From Candidatus Bathyarchaeia archaeon (GTDB lineage: Archaea > Thermoproteota > Bathyarchaeia > Bathyarchaeales > Bathycorpusculaceae): DNA of 64,000 bases. Under the pieces are notes generated by a model, which saw nothing but the letters and a program-made list of their open reading frames with translations, had not been told where the DNA came from and made no database searches. Shown here in pieces: positions 18,520 through 26,302 of this stretch (its first letter is position 1; each line of letters opens with the position of its first letter). Location: positions 78,149 to 142,148 of the forward strand of contig JASEET010000004.1 of the NCBI GenBank assembly GCA_030019335.1, read 5' to 3'. The translations under genes were made by a program, and so were the position numbers.

Positions 18520-18597
18520 TGGCGGGCGGGGTGGGATTTGAACCCACGACCGCAAGCTTAGGAGGCTTGCGCCCTATCCGTGCTAGGCTACCCGCCC
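18520..18597 (-). tRNA. tRNA-Arg (CCT), CCA encoded
   Basis: On the minus strand, acceptor GGGCGGG pairs with CCCGCCC, D stem GCCT/GGGC, anticodon stem CAAGC/GCTTG with loop CTCCTAA (anticodon CCT), and T stem GTGGG/CCCAC with loop TTCAAAT. Discriminator G. The next three bases are CCA, so the 3' end is genome-encoded, unlike the two neighbouring tRNAs. The tRNA body is 18523-18597. It decodes AGG. No intron. Confidence 0.92.
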
Positions 18598-18693
18598 CGA
18601 ATAATATCTAAGTAAAATACAAATTTTAACTTAATGCATATTCATATACAAAAAGCTTAAACAGTGCAAGACAATTTTCAAAACCATGCTGAT

Positions 18694-18804
18694 GCGGGGG
18701 TACCCGAGCCAGGTCTAAATAGGCGGCCAGAAAGCCTAAGACAAGGGGGAGGACTTAAGATCCTCTGGCGTAGGCCTCCGCGGGTTCAAATCCCGCCCCC
18801 CGCA
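18694..18804 (+). tRNA. tRNA-Leu (TAA) with a 26-nt D-arm intron
   Basis: Type II tRNA. Acceptor GCGGGGG pairs with CCCCCGC, anticodon stem GAGGA/TCCTC with loop CTTAAGA (anticodon TAA at 18756-18758), a GGC/GCC variable arm, T stem GCGGG/CCCGC, discriminator A. The D arm as written is 26 nt too long. Removing 18719-18744 gives CCC(10-12)/GGG(23-25) with a loop of normal length containing GG18-19 and a mature tRNA of 85 nt. The intron is flanked by a bulge-helix-bulge (separate entry). No encoded CCA. EndA at 38699 is the expected splicing enzyme. Confidence 0.85.
18719..18744 (+). other. Non-canonical tRNA intron (between positions 22 and 23)
   Basis: The 4-bp central helix is GTCT (18713-18716) with AGAC (18739-18742). 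3-nt bulges lie at 18717-18719 (AAA) and 18743-18745 (AAG). The inner helix is TAGGC (18720-18724) with GCCTA (18734-18738), closed by a 9-nt loop. Cutting after the second base of each bulge removes 26 nt and restores a standard tRNA-Leu D arm. The outer helix is weak or absent, so this is a relaxed bulge-helix-bulge. Most archaeal introns lie at 37/38, so this site is unusual. Confidence 0.75.
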
Positions 18805-19063
18805 CTACTCCATCTTTGTAAGGCGGCTTGAAATGGACTTTTCTGTTGTTGATTGTAGAGGATGGTTCAGGATGGCCTCGACTAGGTTGTGGGACGGTAC
18901 TTGTTCAATAAATCACAGGGCTTTCAATTTTGGCTTAAGAAGCGCTTATTCTATAGGTTTTTGGAGTCAAACTGTGCAGGAAGCGATGTAGAGAATGGGT
19001 TATTGGGGGGAAAGGCTAATTTCGTTAAGGGCGTGTATAGTTTGTTGGGGTAATGTGTAAGGG
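18805..19063 (+). other. Intergenic stretch with no recognised feature
   Basis: A 259-base gap between tRNA-Leu and rnp4. I see no open frame worth calling, no tRNA, no C/D-box pair and no strong hairpin. The sequence TTATTCTATAGG near 18947-18958 could be a weak TATA element for the downstream operon. Confidence 0.3.
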
Positions 19064-19390
19064 ATGGATGCTGCGACTAAGCGCATAGCGATGCAGCGTA
19101 TTCGGACGCTTTTCCGTTTGGCAAGAGAAATTTTTCATGAAGACCCTGCGTTGGCGCAGCGTTACGTGGACATTGCTAGGAAAGTGGCTATGGCTGCTAA
19201 ATTTCGTTTGTCAAGGGAATATAGGCGTCAAGTTTGTCGGCATTGTAAAAGCTTTATTTTGCCCGGTGTGAATTGTCGTGTGCGGATAAAGCAGAGGAGA
19301 GAACCACATATGGTAATAACATGCCTAAACTGTGGTGAGCAGTTGCGGATACCGCTAAGAAAAGGGAGGAGAAAACAAAGCCATGAGTAA
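19064..19390 (+). CDS. rnp4: Ribonuclease P protein component 4 (Rpp21/Rpr2)
   Basis: Protein subunit of archaeal RNase P, which trims tRNA 5' ends. It pairs with Rpp29. 108 residues. An N-terminal helical region (RIRTLFRLAREIFHEDPALA) is followed by the zinc ribbon CRHC...CLNC with the family motif YRRQVCRHCKSFILPG. It heads a translation-related operon. Its stop overlaps the next ATG by 8 bases. Confidence 0.9.
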   Translation: MDAATKRIAMQRIRTLFRLAREIFHEDPALAQRYVDIARKVAMAAKFRLSREYRRQVCRHCKSFILPGVNCRVRIKQRREPHMVITCLNCGEQLRIPLRKGRRKQSHE

Positions 19391-19664
19391 GTTAACTGCT
19401 GGGATGAAACGTCGCATCAAACGCAAACTAAGCGGAGAAAAACCCACAATACGGATTGGTAAAAACAAAGTTTCACAAGAATTGTTGAAGGAAATTGAGA
19501 AACAACTAGAGAAGAAGGAAATGCTTAAGATTAAAATTTTGAAAACTGCCCTTCAAGAAGACGAAGCCAAACAAATTGCCTCAAGAATCGCTGAGCAAAC
19601 AGAAGCATCATTGGTGGAAGTGAGGGGGCACACATTCATGCTTTATAAACGTCGTAGAAAGTGA
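19383..19664 (+). CDS. YhbY/CRM-domain RNA-binding protein
   Basis: 93 residues forming a single CRM domain (YhbY family). The GxxG loop is seen in IRIGKNKVSQELLKEIEKQL and the family ending is VRGHTFMLYKRRRK. Bacterial YhbY binds pre-50S ribosomal particles. The archaeal role is inferred to be in ribosome or tRNA maturation, fitting its place between rnp4 and eS19. Confidence 0.85.
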   Translation: MSKLTAGMKRRIKRKLSGEKPTIRIGKNKVSQELLKEIEKQLEKKEMLKIKILKTALQEDEAKQIASRIAEQTEASLVEVRGHTFMLYKRRRK

Positions 19665-19722
19665 AAGCCTTTATATTTGGCTTCATGATTTACTGAAGGA
19701 AAAGCTAAGAGGATAATGCGTC

Positions 19723-20190
19723 TTGATAACCCCTTATGATGTTCCAGCGTCCAAATTTATCGAAAAAGTAGCTAAGTATCTAAAAGAAAATGTGGACGAG
19801 ATAAACCCGCCTCTATGGGCAAGTATTGTAAAAACTGGTGCACATGTTCAAAGGCAGCCGCAAAACCCAGACTGGTGGTATGTCCGATGTGCTTCTTTGC
19901 TGCGAAAGATTTACGTTCATGGATCAGTAGGCGTGGAAAAGTTAAGGGCTGAGTATGGAGGAAGAAAAGATTACGGCGTCAGACCAGAACATGCAGTCAA
20001 AGCAAGCGGGGCAATAATAAGGAAAGCCTTACAACAGTTGGAAGCCGCAGGTTTAATTGAAACATTCAAAACTCGTGGAAGAAGGGTAACACGCGAAGGG
20101 AGAAAGCTTTTACAGGAGCTAGCTGAAGAGCTTAAAAAGGAATTGGCGAAAGAGTTTCCTGAGTTAGAGAAGTATCAGAGAGATGGGTGA
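19723..20190 (+). CDS. rps19e: Ribosomal protein eS19
   Basis: Small-subunit protein found only in archaea and eukaryotes. It has 155 residues with the signatures VPASKFIEKVAKYLKE, WWYVRCASLLRKIYVHG and YGVRPEHAVKASGAIIRKAL. A TTG start is chosen because GAGG lies 11 bases upstream and no ATG is available. The last 8 bases overlap the PDCD5 gene. Confidence 0.93.
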   Translation: MITPYDVPASKFIEKVAKYLKENVDEINPPLWASIVKTGAHVQRQPQNPDWWYVRCASLLRKIYVHGSVGVEKLRAEYGGRKDYGVRPEHAVKASGAIIRKALQQLEAAGLIETFKTRGRRVTREGRKLLQELAEELKKELAKEFPELEKYQRDG

Positions 20191-20521
20191 AATGTCAGAG
20201 GATGAACTGGAAGAGCTTCGTAAGAGAAAACTTTTGGCGTTACAGCAGAAAATGGCTGAAGAGCAGAGAAAAGCGCAGATACAACAGCAGCTGGAATTGC
20301 AGAAGCAAGCCTTACTCAAAAGAATTTTGGCTTCAGAAGCCAGACAAAGACTGGCGAACCTAAAAATGGTTAGACCAGAATTCACAGACCAGCTAGAGTT
20401 ACAGCTAATCCAACTGGCACAGCAAGGAAAACTACCAATACCTCTAACAGACGCACAACTAAAGCAAATACTTGTCCAACTGCAAGCTCACAAGCGTGAA
20501 ACAAAAATAAGAAGGATATAA
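20183..20521 (+). CDS. DNA-binding protein, PDCD5/TFAR19 family
   Basis: 112 residues. A Gln/Lys-rich helix ([16 protein letters not shown]) is followed by the PDCD5 triple-helix core [19 protein letters not shown]. Archaeal homologues bind DNA in vitro, but the cellular role is not settled. It is usually located between eS19 and eL39, as here. Two ATGs lie close together (codons 1 and 4). The first overlaps eS19. Confidence 0.9.
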   Translation: MGEMSEDELEELRKRKLLALQQKMAEEQRKAQIQQQLELQKQALLKRILASEARQRLANLKMVRPEFTDQLELQLIQLAQQGKLPIPLTDAQLKQILVQLQAHKRETKIRRI

Positions 20522-20523
20522 AC

Positions 20524-20679
20524 ATGGCTCGAAACAAACCAACAGCGAAAAAACGGAGACTATCAAAAGCAGGAAAACAGAGAAAAGCAGTTCCAACATG
20601 GGTTATAGCCAAAACAGCCGGAAAATTCCGAACACATCCTAAAAGAAGGCATTGGAGAACCAGAAAAATAAAGGCTTAA
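20524..20679 (+). CDS. rpl39e: Ribosomal protein eL39
   Basis: A 51-residue, very basic protein starting [19 protein letters not shown] and ending [11 protein letters not shown], with the conserved VPTWVIAKT. It lines the peptide exit tunnel of archaeal and eukaryotic ribosomes. ATG is 2 bases after the PDCD5 stop. The gene is short and easily missed in automatic calls. Confidence 0.93.
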   Translation: MARNKPTAKKRRLSKAGKQRKAVPTWVIAKTAGKFRTHPKRRHWRTRKIKA

Positions 20680-20683
20680 AGGA

Positions 20684-21232
20684 GTGAAACGCTCGGTGAA
20701 AGAAGAAAACGAAGAGGAAAAGCAGAAAACAAACGAAGAACAAACAGAGTTAACTGAAACTGCTGAGGAAGCTGAAAGCGAAGAAAAGGCTGAAGAAATC
20801 CTAGAAAAGGAAGAGGAAATTGTAGAGGAAGCGGCTGTTGAAGCAGAAGAAGAGATGCCCGAGCCCATCGAAGAAGAGGTTAAACCACCGCCACGAGAAG
20901 AGAGACTAAAGGAAGAAGAAATAGTAGAAGAAGAAATAGTAGAAGAAAGAATTTACACAATCCCGCTAAGCAAAGCTTGGATTGCACCACCCAATAAAAG
21001 AGCGCCAAAGGCAATACGGATAATTAAGGCGTTTCTAACAAGACATATGAAGTTGGAGGCACATAGAGAGGGAGAAATGGAGGAAGAAGAACCTAAAAGA
21101 CTTATTATTAGTAATGAGGTGAACGAAAGGGTTTGGATAAGGGGCATAGAGAAGCCTCCACGAAAAATCCGAGTGCGGGCTGCAAAAGATAAAGAAGGCA
21201 ATATCACTGTTTATTTGGCTGAAGGAGACTAA
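20684..21232 (+). CDS. rpl31e: Ribosomal protein eL31 with long acidic N-terminal extension
   Basis: The eL31 domain is the last about 95 residues (RIYTIPLSKAWIAPPNKRAP to the end). Before it lie about 85 residues composed mostly of Glu and Lys with almost no hydrophobic core, doubling the usual length of 80-95. The start is GTG right after eL39, with a second in-frame GTG four codons on that has GGAG 11 bases upstream. The extension is in the same frame without a stop and is probably translated. It should be disordered and strongly negative, which is unusual for a ribosomal protein. Confidence 0.85.
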   Translation: MKRSVKEENEEEKQKTNEEQTELTETAEEAESEEKAEEILEKEEEIVEEAAVEAEEEMPEPIEEEVKPPPREERLKEEEIVEEEIVEERIYTIPLSKAWIAPPNKRAPKAIRIIKAFLTRHMKLEAHREGEMEEEEPKRLIISNEVNERVWIRGIEKPPRKIRVRAAKDKEGNITVYLAEGD

Positions 21233-21235
21233 TCC

Positions 21236-21916
21236 TTGGCCATTTACCTATCCAGTCTTGTTGGAAGTGCAAGCATAGGCGTATACTCGCTTGTTACAGA
21301 TAAAATACTTATAGTTCCAAAATGGGTTCCGCCTAAAAAGGCTGAAAAACTAAGAAAATGGCTGAAAGTTAAGCTAATACACACAACAATTGGTGGCTCA
21401 GTTCTGGCTGGTGCACTTGCATGCGCAAATTCAAACGGAATACTGCTTCCACACTACGTTCGAGAGGAAGAGCTTGAAGCAATAAAATCCAGTTTTGAAG
21501 GAAACATAACAGTAATGGAAACAAGGAAAACCGCATATGGAAACATTGTTTTAGCAAATGACTACGGTGCAGTCGTTGACCCGCGATTGAAAGCATCGGA
21601 AATTAAAAAAATTTCTGAAACTTTGGGTGTTGAAGTTGTCCCGGGTGAAATTGCTGGCTTACCGTATGTTGGGTCGTTGGCTGTTGCAACAAATAAAGGG
21701 GTTTTGGCACATCCTTTGTTGAGGGATTCGGAGCGGAAACCCTTGGAGGATGTGTTGAAGGTTCCGGTTGATGTTGGCACTATTAATTGCGGGATACCTT
21801 ATGTTGGCACTGGTTTAATTGGTAACCGTTATGCGGCTGTGGCGGGTTTGTTGACGACTGGGCCCGAGATGTTTATAATTGGGCATGCTTTTGATGTTGT
21901 GAAGGAAAATGAGTGA
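21236..21916 (+). CDS. eif6: Translation initiation factor aIF6
   Basis: Anti-association factor that binds the large subunit and blocks joining of the small subunit. It has 226 residues with five-fold pseudo-symmetry. Signatures are TTIGGSVLAGALACANSNG, AVATNKGVLAHPLL and NCGIPYVGTGLIGN. TTG is used as start, with GGAG 8 bases upstream. It overlaps rpl18a by 8 bases. Confidence 0.95.
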   Translation: MAIYLSSLVGSASIGVYSLVTDKILIVPKWVPPKKAEKLRKWLKVKLIHTTIGGSVLAGALACANSNGILLPHYVREEELEAIKSSFEGNITVMETRKTAYGNIVLANDYGAVVDPRLKASEIKKISETLGVEVVPGEIAGLPYVGSLAVATNKGVLAHPLLRDSERKPLEDVLKVPVDVGTINCGIPYVGTGLIGNRYAAVAGLLTTGPEMFIIGHAFDVVKENE

Positions 21917-22166
21917 AGTGAAAGTTTTCAGAGTAATAGGCGAAATTCGAAAGCCAAACTTAGAAACTTCCTTCAGAAAGGAAGTAATTGCCATCAAGCC
22001 TGAGCATGCCGTGGAAAAGGTTTACGCCGAATTATGCAGTAAACATCGCGTAAAGCGTTTCCACATAAAAATAGTGAAAGTCGAAGAGGTCCCGCTTCAA
22101 GAGATAGAAAATCCTTTGTTGAAAAAACTTGTTGTTGGAGAAGAGGAAGTTGGCAAGCAAAGTTGA
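21909..22166 (+). CDS. rplX: Ribosomal protein LX (eL20/L18ae)
   Basis: 85 residues starting VKVFRVIGEIRKPNLETSFR and containing KVYAELCSKHRVKRFHIKI, the LX signature. Archaeal large-subunit protein, usually located between aIF6 and prefoldin alpha, as here. Confidence 0.92.
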   Translation: MSEVKVFRVIGEIRKPNLETSFRKEVIAIKPEHAVEKVYAELCSKHRVKRFHIKIVKVEEVPLQEIENPLLKKLVVGEEEVGKQS

Positions 22167-22596
22167 AGAGGAAATTCGAAGATTAAGCGTTGAGTTGCGA
22201 TTTCTTGAACAAACCGCGGAAGCCATACGGTCTAGGAGTAATATGGTAAACGCTGTCATAACAGACTTAACCTACGCGGACATGACCTTGGAAGGTTTAG
22301 AGAAAGAAAAGGAAAACTCAGAACTTCTCGTTCCAATAGGCGGCAACTCCTACATCAAAGCAAAACTCGATAATCCGGATAAAGTAATCGTTGGAATTGG
22401 TGCAGGAGTTTCTGTTGAAAAAACGTTGCAAGAGGCAAAGGAAATCGTTAAAAAACGTTTAGAAAACCTTGAGAAAACGAGGACGTCGCTTCAGCAACAG
22501 TTTGCACAAGTCGCGGAAAGAATCAACGAAGATAGAGGGAAATTTGAAGAGTTAGCAGCCAAGCTTAGAAAGGGGAAAACTCCAAAAAATGTTTGA
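22150..22596 (+). CDS. pfdA: Prefoldin alpha subunit
   Basis: Alpha subunit of the hexameric chaperone that hands unfolded proteins to the thermosome. Two long coiled-coil helices (about 1-45 and 95-140) flank a beta-hairpin region (LLVPIGGNSYIKAKL, VIVGIGAGVSVEKTL). The TTG at 22150 is preferred because GAGG lies 3 bases upstream. The frame is also open 21 bases further upstream within rplX. It overlaps ftsY by 8 bases. Confidence 0.9.
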   Translation: MASKVEEEIRRLSVELRFLEQTAEAIRSRSNMVNAVITDLTYADMTLEGLEKEKENSELLVPIGGNSYIKAKLDNPDKVIVGIGAGVSVEKTLQEAKEIVKKRLENLEKTRTSLQQQFAQVAERINEDRGKFEELAAKLRKGKTPKNV

Positions 22597-23494
22597 AAGG
22601 CTGAAATCCGGACTAGAAGGACTTGTAAACAAGGTCACCACAACCAAGCTTAAAGCTGAAAATCTACGCCCAGTACTTTCAGAATTTAAAATAAGCCTCG
22701 TAGAAAATGATGTTGCTTTTCCCGTGGCGGAACAAATATGCGATGAGATGGAAAAACGCTTAGACGGAGTTCAAGTTAAACGACTGGAAGACCGTAGGAA
22801 AACTGTGGAGAAAAACCTGCGAGAAGTGCTTTTGGAAATCATGCTTAAAAATGACAAAATAGACTTGTTAAAGGCTATTGAAGAAAAACGCAAAAAAGGT
22901 GAGCCCTTCGTCATAGTTTTTGTTGGGATAAATGGCACGGGAAAAACCACAACTATAGCTAAAGTTGCACGTTTCTTGACTAAGAAGGGCTATTCCGTGG
23001 TTCTCGCCTGCAGCGACACCTACCGAGCGGGTTCCATAGAACAGCTAGAGGAACATGCAAAACGTCTAGGAATACGCATGATCAAGCATAAGTATGGTGC
23101 AGACCCAGCGGCTGTAGCCTACGACACGATAAACCATGCAAAAACCCGTGGAATAAACGTTGTTTTAATTGATACAGCTGGAAGAATGCAAACAAACAGA
23201 AACCTAATGAACGAACTTGCAAAAATTAAACGCGTCGTAAATCCAGACTTAACCATTCTAACCGTGGATTCGCTCACCGGAAACGATGCCGTTATGCAAG
23301 CGGAAGAATTTCATAAAAGCGTAGGAATAGACGCAACAATACTAACTAAAGTGGATGCAGATGTCAAAGGAGGTTCAGCCCTAAGTGTAACATATGTGAC
23401 CAAAAAACCCATACTATTCATTGGAACAGGACAGAAATATGAAAACTTAGAAGAGTTTGACCCAGAAAAATTTGTGCAGATGATTTTGAAATAG
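22589..23494 (+). CDS. ftsY: Signal recognition particle receptor FtsY
   Basis: SRP GTPase that docks ribosome-SRP complexes at the membrane. 301 residues. A helical N domain (about 1-95) is followed by the G domain with P loop GINGTGKTTTIAK (about 114-126), DTAGR, TKVD and the SRP-specific DTYRAGSIEQL. The acidic A domain of bacterial FtsY is absent, as in many archaea. Last gene of the rnp4 cluster. Confidence 0.95.
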   Translation: MFERLKSGLEGLVNKVTTTKLKAENLRPVLSEFKISLVENDVAFPVAEQICDEMEKRLDGVQVKRLEDRRKTVEKNLREVLLEIMLKNDKIDLLKAIEEKRKKGEPFVIVFVGINGTGKTTTIAKVARFLTKKGYSVVLACSDTYRAGSIEQLEEHAKRLGIRMIKHKYGADPAAVAYDTINHAKTRGINVVLIDTAGRMQTNRNLMNELAKIKRVVNPDLTILTVDSLTGNDAVMQAEEFHKSVGIDATILTKVDADVKGGSALSVTYVTKKPILFIGTGQKYENLEEFDPEKFVQMILK

Positions 23495-23514
23495 TCGCGT
23501 TTGCTTTTTCGTTT

Positions 23515-23988
23515 TCACTCATTCTTCATCATGAACTCTCTAAACTTCTTCAAGTCGACTGGAACAAGAACTGGCCTTTTCAGATATTCGCATGGCCACT
23601 GCTCGCACTTATCACAGTATTTGACTCCTCTTTTCTCGGCGCATTCTTTCCTTCTTTTTAACCAGTTTGTTTTCTTCTTCAAGAAATTTGCTAGACCTAT
23701 TCCCTTAATTTGCTTCATGTTACTCCATACATCTAAAAACCAAGAACTTTCCTCTAATCTTTCAGCTTTAAAGAGGTCAAAAAGGTTGCATGGGAATTCC
23801 TTACATCCCAAACAAATTTTTAAGTTTTTGCTACTTGAACACTGATAAATTTTACAATATTTCCTATATTCCTCGCTTAAGCCTTCATTAGATCTGCAGC
23901 CTCCACATTTCCCGTCAAGAAATGCTGTACATTCTCCGCAATAAAGTCCACAAGAAGCAACTAGATTCCATCTGTTTTCGTTTGACAT
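23515..23988 (-). CDS. Cysteine-rich DUF3795 protein
   Basis: 157 residues with about 14 cysteines in pairs: CGLYCGEC, CGGC, CLGCKEFPC and CDKCEQWPC. This is the DUF3795 pattern of predicted zinc or Fe-S binding proteins in archaea and anaerobic bacteria. Function unknown. It is convergent with ftsY and 61 bases downstream of the transcarbamylase gene. Confidence 0.8.
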   Translation of the reverse strand: MSNENRWNLVASCGLYCGECTAFLDGKCGGCRSNEGLSEEYRKYCKIYQCSSSKNLKICLGCKEFPCNLFDLFKAERLEESSWFLDVWSNMKQIKGIGLANFLKKKTNWLKRRKECAEKRGVKYCDKCEQWPCEYLKRPVLVPVDLKKFREFMMKNE

Positions 23989-24049
23989 TTCGGTTGCCTT
24001 TCAATCTGATAATTTCAATCAAGAAGCTGTTCAGCAAATTGTTTTTAGT

Positions 24050-24964
24050 TTAGTATTTTCCCAATAACTTTAGCAGTATTGCCTTTGCTGAGTACAGTCT
24101 GTTTTCGCTTTGCTCATATATTATTGACTTTGAACTTTCGATAACGTCTGGGCTTATTTCATATCCTCGATGAATAGGCATGTCATGCATTACGTAGGCG
24201 TTGCTTTCCTTCAATAGTTCTTTGTTTATCTGGTAAGGCATCATAAGTTTGATGCGTTTCTCCTTTTCTTCAGCGTATTTTGGGTCTAAGAAGAATTCCA
24301 TGTCAATCCATGTGTCTGTATAAACGAAATCCGCGTCTTTGACGGCTTCCTTAACATTTAATGTGGTTTCATACAACCCTGTTTTTCTGGCATTTTCCAA
24401 AAGTTCCTCGTCTCTTGAGGGCTCGTTGAATATGGGGGTTACCGTGGTTATTTTAACTCCGGTTTTTGTGCATCCTTCGACAAGTGAATTGCAAACGTTG
24501 TTGTATATGCCTATATAAACGAGTTTTACCCCTTCTAACGTGCTTTTCTTCTCTTTCATAGCCATTAAATCCGCTATCGCCTGGCTTGGATGATATTTCT
24601 CATCGCATCCATTAATTACTGGAACACGTGAAGCTTCAGCCATACCCTGCAAATCAGCATTTCTCTTTAATCTTGCCATTATGCAGTCAACGTTACGCGA
24701 CAAATACTGAGTCTCGTCATAAATGTCTGCCATAGTAAAGTTTGTTGTTCTCCAATCTATGTAAAGCGCATGACCGCCAAGCTGAGTCATGGCAACCTCA
24801 AAGGAAACTCTAGTTCTCGTTGAGGTTTTCTGAAAAATCATAGCCAAAGATTTACCGTCCAAAGCATTTCGATATTTTTCAGGATTACGCTTAACTTCAA
24901 TACTCTTATCAATTATTTCCATAAGCTGCTGACCAGTCAAATCCTTAAAATTAATTAAGTGCAT
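24050..24964 (-). CDS. Aspartate/ornithine carbamoyltransferase-family protein, substrate uncertain
   Basis: 304 residues with both domains of the transcarbamylase fold. The carbamoyl phosphate loop STRTR is intact (48-52), and HPSQAIADL (125-133) corresponds to HPxQ. The ornithine-enzyme HCLP motif is HDMP (260-263), and the SMG ornithine loop reads IDME after YTDTW. It is therefore probably not a standard ornithine carbamoyltransferase. Automatic pipelines would likely call it ArgF. A TATA-like TTTATAA lies about 45 bases upstream of the ATG and AAGGTGAG precedes the start. No arginine genes are nearby. Confidence 0.75.
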   Translation of the reverse strand: MHLINFKDLTGQQLMEIIDKSIEVKRNPEKYRNALDGKSLAMIFQKTSTRTRVSFEVAMTQLGGHALYIDWRTTNFTMADIYDETQYLSRNVDCIMARLKRNADLQGMAEASRVPVINGCDEKYHPSQAIADLMAMKEKKSTLEGVKLVYIGIYNNVCNSLVEGCTKTGVKITTVTPIFNEPSRDEELLENARKTGLYETTLNVKEAVKDADFVYTDTWIDMEFFLDPKYAEEKEKRIKLMMPYQINKELLKESNAYVMHDMPIHRGYEISPDVIESSKSIIYEQSENRLYSAKAILLKLLGKY

Positions 24965-25155
24965 GCTCTCACCTTTTCAGACCAAACCAACATCTTAAGT
25001 TATAAACTTTCCGAGAATATAAGAAAGTTTAGGATGGGCCTTCTAGGCTAGATTCCGCGAACTTACTTGGCTGTTTCGCTTTAAAATTAACAGTAGCTTC
25101 ATAACCAGCGATAATATGTATTACTTGCTACAAAGCGGTAAAGGAGGAACAGAAC

Positions 25156-25981
25156 ATAATTTTACTCGTAGCCTCAAACAAAGATGTTGCAAGCCTAAAC
25201 ATTGCCAAACAAATCCTAAAACATTACCATTTTGAAAAAATTGCGGAAAAGTTTCAGAAAAACTCGGTTTACGAAGCCGATATCAACGGCAGAAAAGTTA
25301 AACTTGTAACCTTGAACGAAGAATCTGTACAAGCACAAAACATAACAGATTTCTTTGCCAGTCTGGAACTTATAGTTTTCATTTCAAGACACAGCAGCAT
25401 AAGCAGAACCCCAACGCTGTCAGTACACACCCCAGGTAATTTAAGCGAAGCAAAATTGGGTGGGATTCCAAGAAAAGTTTCGATTTCTCCAGCAAACACT
25501 ATGAGAGACGTTTTGAAGGCTATGATGCGCTTTAAAGAAGAAATGCAGCTTGACTACGAAGTTTCCTATGAATGCACCCATCACGGACCTTCCTTGAATG
25601 TGCCCACAATACTCGCTGAGCTGGGAAGTTCGCCTAAACAATGGAAAGATTTGAAAGCAGCTGAAGCAGTTGCCCACGCAACCGTGGAAGCTGTTATAAA
25701 ATTCGGTGAATCCCAAGCTACGGCGGTGCTCGGTATAGGCGGACCCCATTACAATAGGAAGTTCACCTCGAATAGCGTTAGAAAATAATATAGCTTTTGG
25801 TCACATGATTCCTAAATACGCTATTCCAAGCATAGACGTGAAAATTCTTAGACAATGTGTGGAGAAAACCTTGGAAAAAGTTGAGTTTGCGGTTTTGGAC
25901 TGGAAGGGAATAAAAGGCGGGTACAAATCAAAACTGGTTGGAATGCTCGAGGAAATAGGTGTACCCTTCAAGAAAGGTTAG
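25156..25981 (+). pseudogene. dtdA: D-aminoacyl-tRNA deacylase DtdA, frameshifted
   Basis: The archaeal DtdA hydrolyses D-amino acids from tRNA. The first frame reads ILLVASNKDVASLNIAKQIL to GIGGPHYNRKF (with CTHHGPS) and then stops at 25788. Dropping one base near 25768 continues as RIALENNIAFGHMIPKYAIP to the stop at 25981, the family C terminus. No ATG, GTG or TTG is in the right place. AAGGAGG at 25141-25147 lies 8 bases before an in-frame ATA-ATT pair, so translation may begin at ATA (25156) or ATT (25159). It could be a decaying gene, a sequencing indel or a programmed shift. Confidence 0.75.
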
Positions 25982-26078
25982 CATCCAGAAAGGTTTTCAG
26001 CAGCAACTCTCACTTGAAGAGGAAAAGTTAATAGAAATGTTCAGGCTTATCTATCAGAGCCGATAGCTACAGTAACGC

Positions 26079-26084
26079 TTATAT
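26079..26084 (+). promoter_or_regulatory. Probable TATA box of the secE-spt5-rpl operon
   Basis: TTATAT lies about 31-36 bases upstream of the secE ATG in the 133-base gap after dtdA. The predicted start of transcription would leave a leader of only a few bases. Confidence 0.35.
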
Positions 26085-26114
26085 CAGATTAAAATGTTGA
26101 GTGTGCGATGAAAC

Positions 26115-26288
26115 ATGGGCTTAAGATCATTCCTGTCCCAATGTGCAAGAACCTTAAAGCTGGCGATAAAGCCTGGAAAAAGTGAGCTTTGGCTCTCAAT
26201 AAAAATATGTTTCTTGGGCATCGGCGCAATCGGACTAATCGGATTTATAATTAAGTTACTGTCTTCTGCTCTACAACCGACAGCTTAG
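26115..26288 (+). CDS. secE: Preprotein translocase subunit SecE (Sec61 gamma)
   Basis: 57 residues starting MGLRSFLSQCARTLKLAIKP with the conserved amphipathic helix and KPGKSELW. One transmembrane helix follows (about 31-52). Essential clamp subunit of the SecYEG channel. ATG is fixed by an in-frame TGA 6 bases upstream. It lies 14 bases before spt5, the usual archaeal secE-spt5 pairing. Confidence 0.9.
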   Translation: MGLRSFLSQCARTLKLAIKPGKSELWLSIKICFLGIGAIGLIGFIIKLLSSALQPTA

Positions 26289-26302
26289 AAGGAAGAAACT
26301 TT

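Noticed and set aside
18721..18770. Alternative anticodon stem GCCAG/CTGGC with a canonical intron in tRNA-Leu
   Set aside because: This fold gives no U33 in the anticodon loop and leaves no sensible anticodon. The D-arm intron model restores every conserved position.
20563..20868. Serine-rich 101-codon frame on the minus strand
   Set aside because: Shadow of the Glu-rich extension of eL31: GAA/GAG runs read as TTC/CTC in reverse, giving artificial Ser/Phe repeats.
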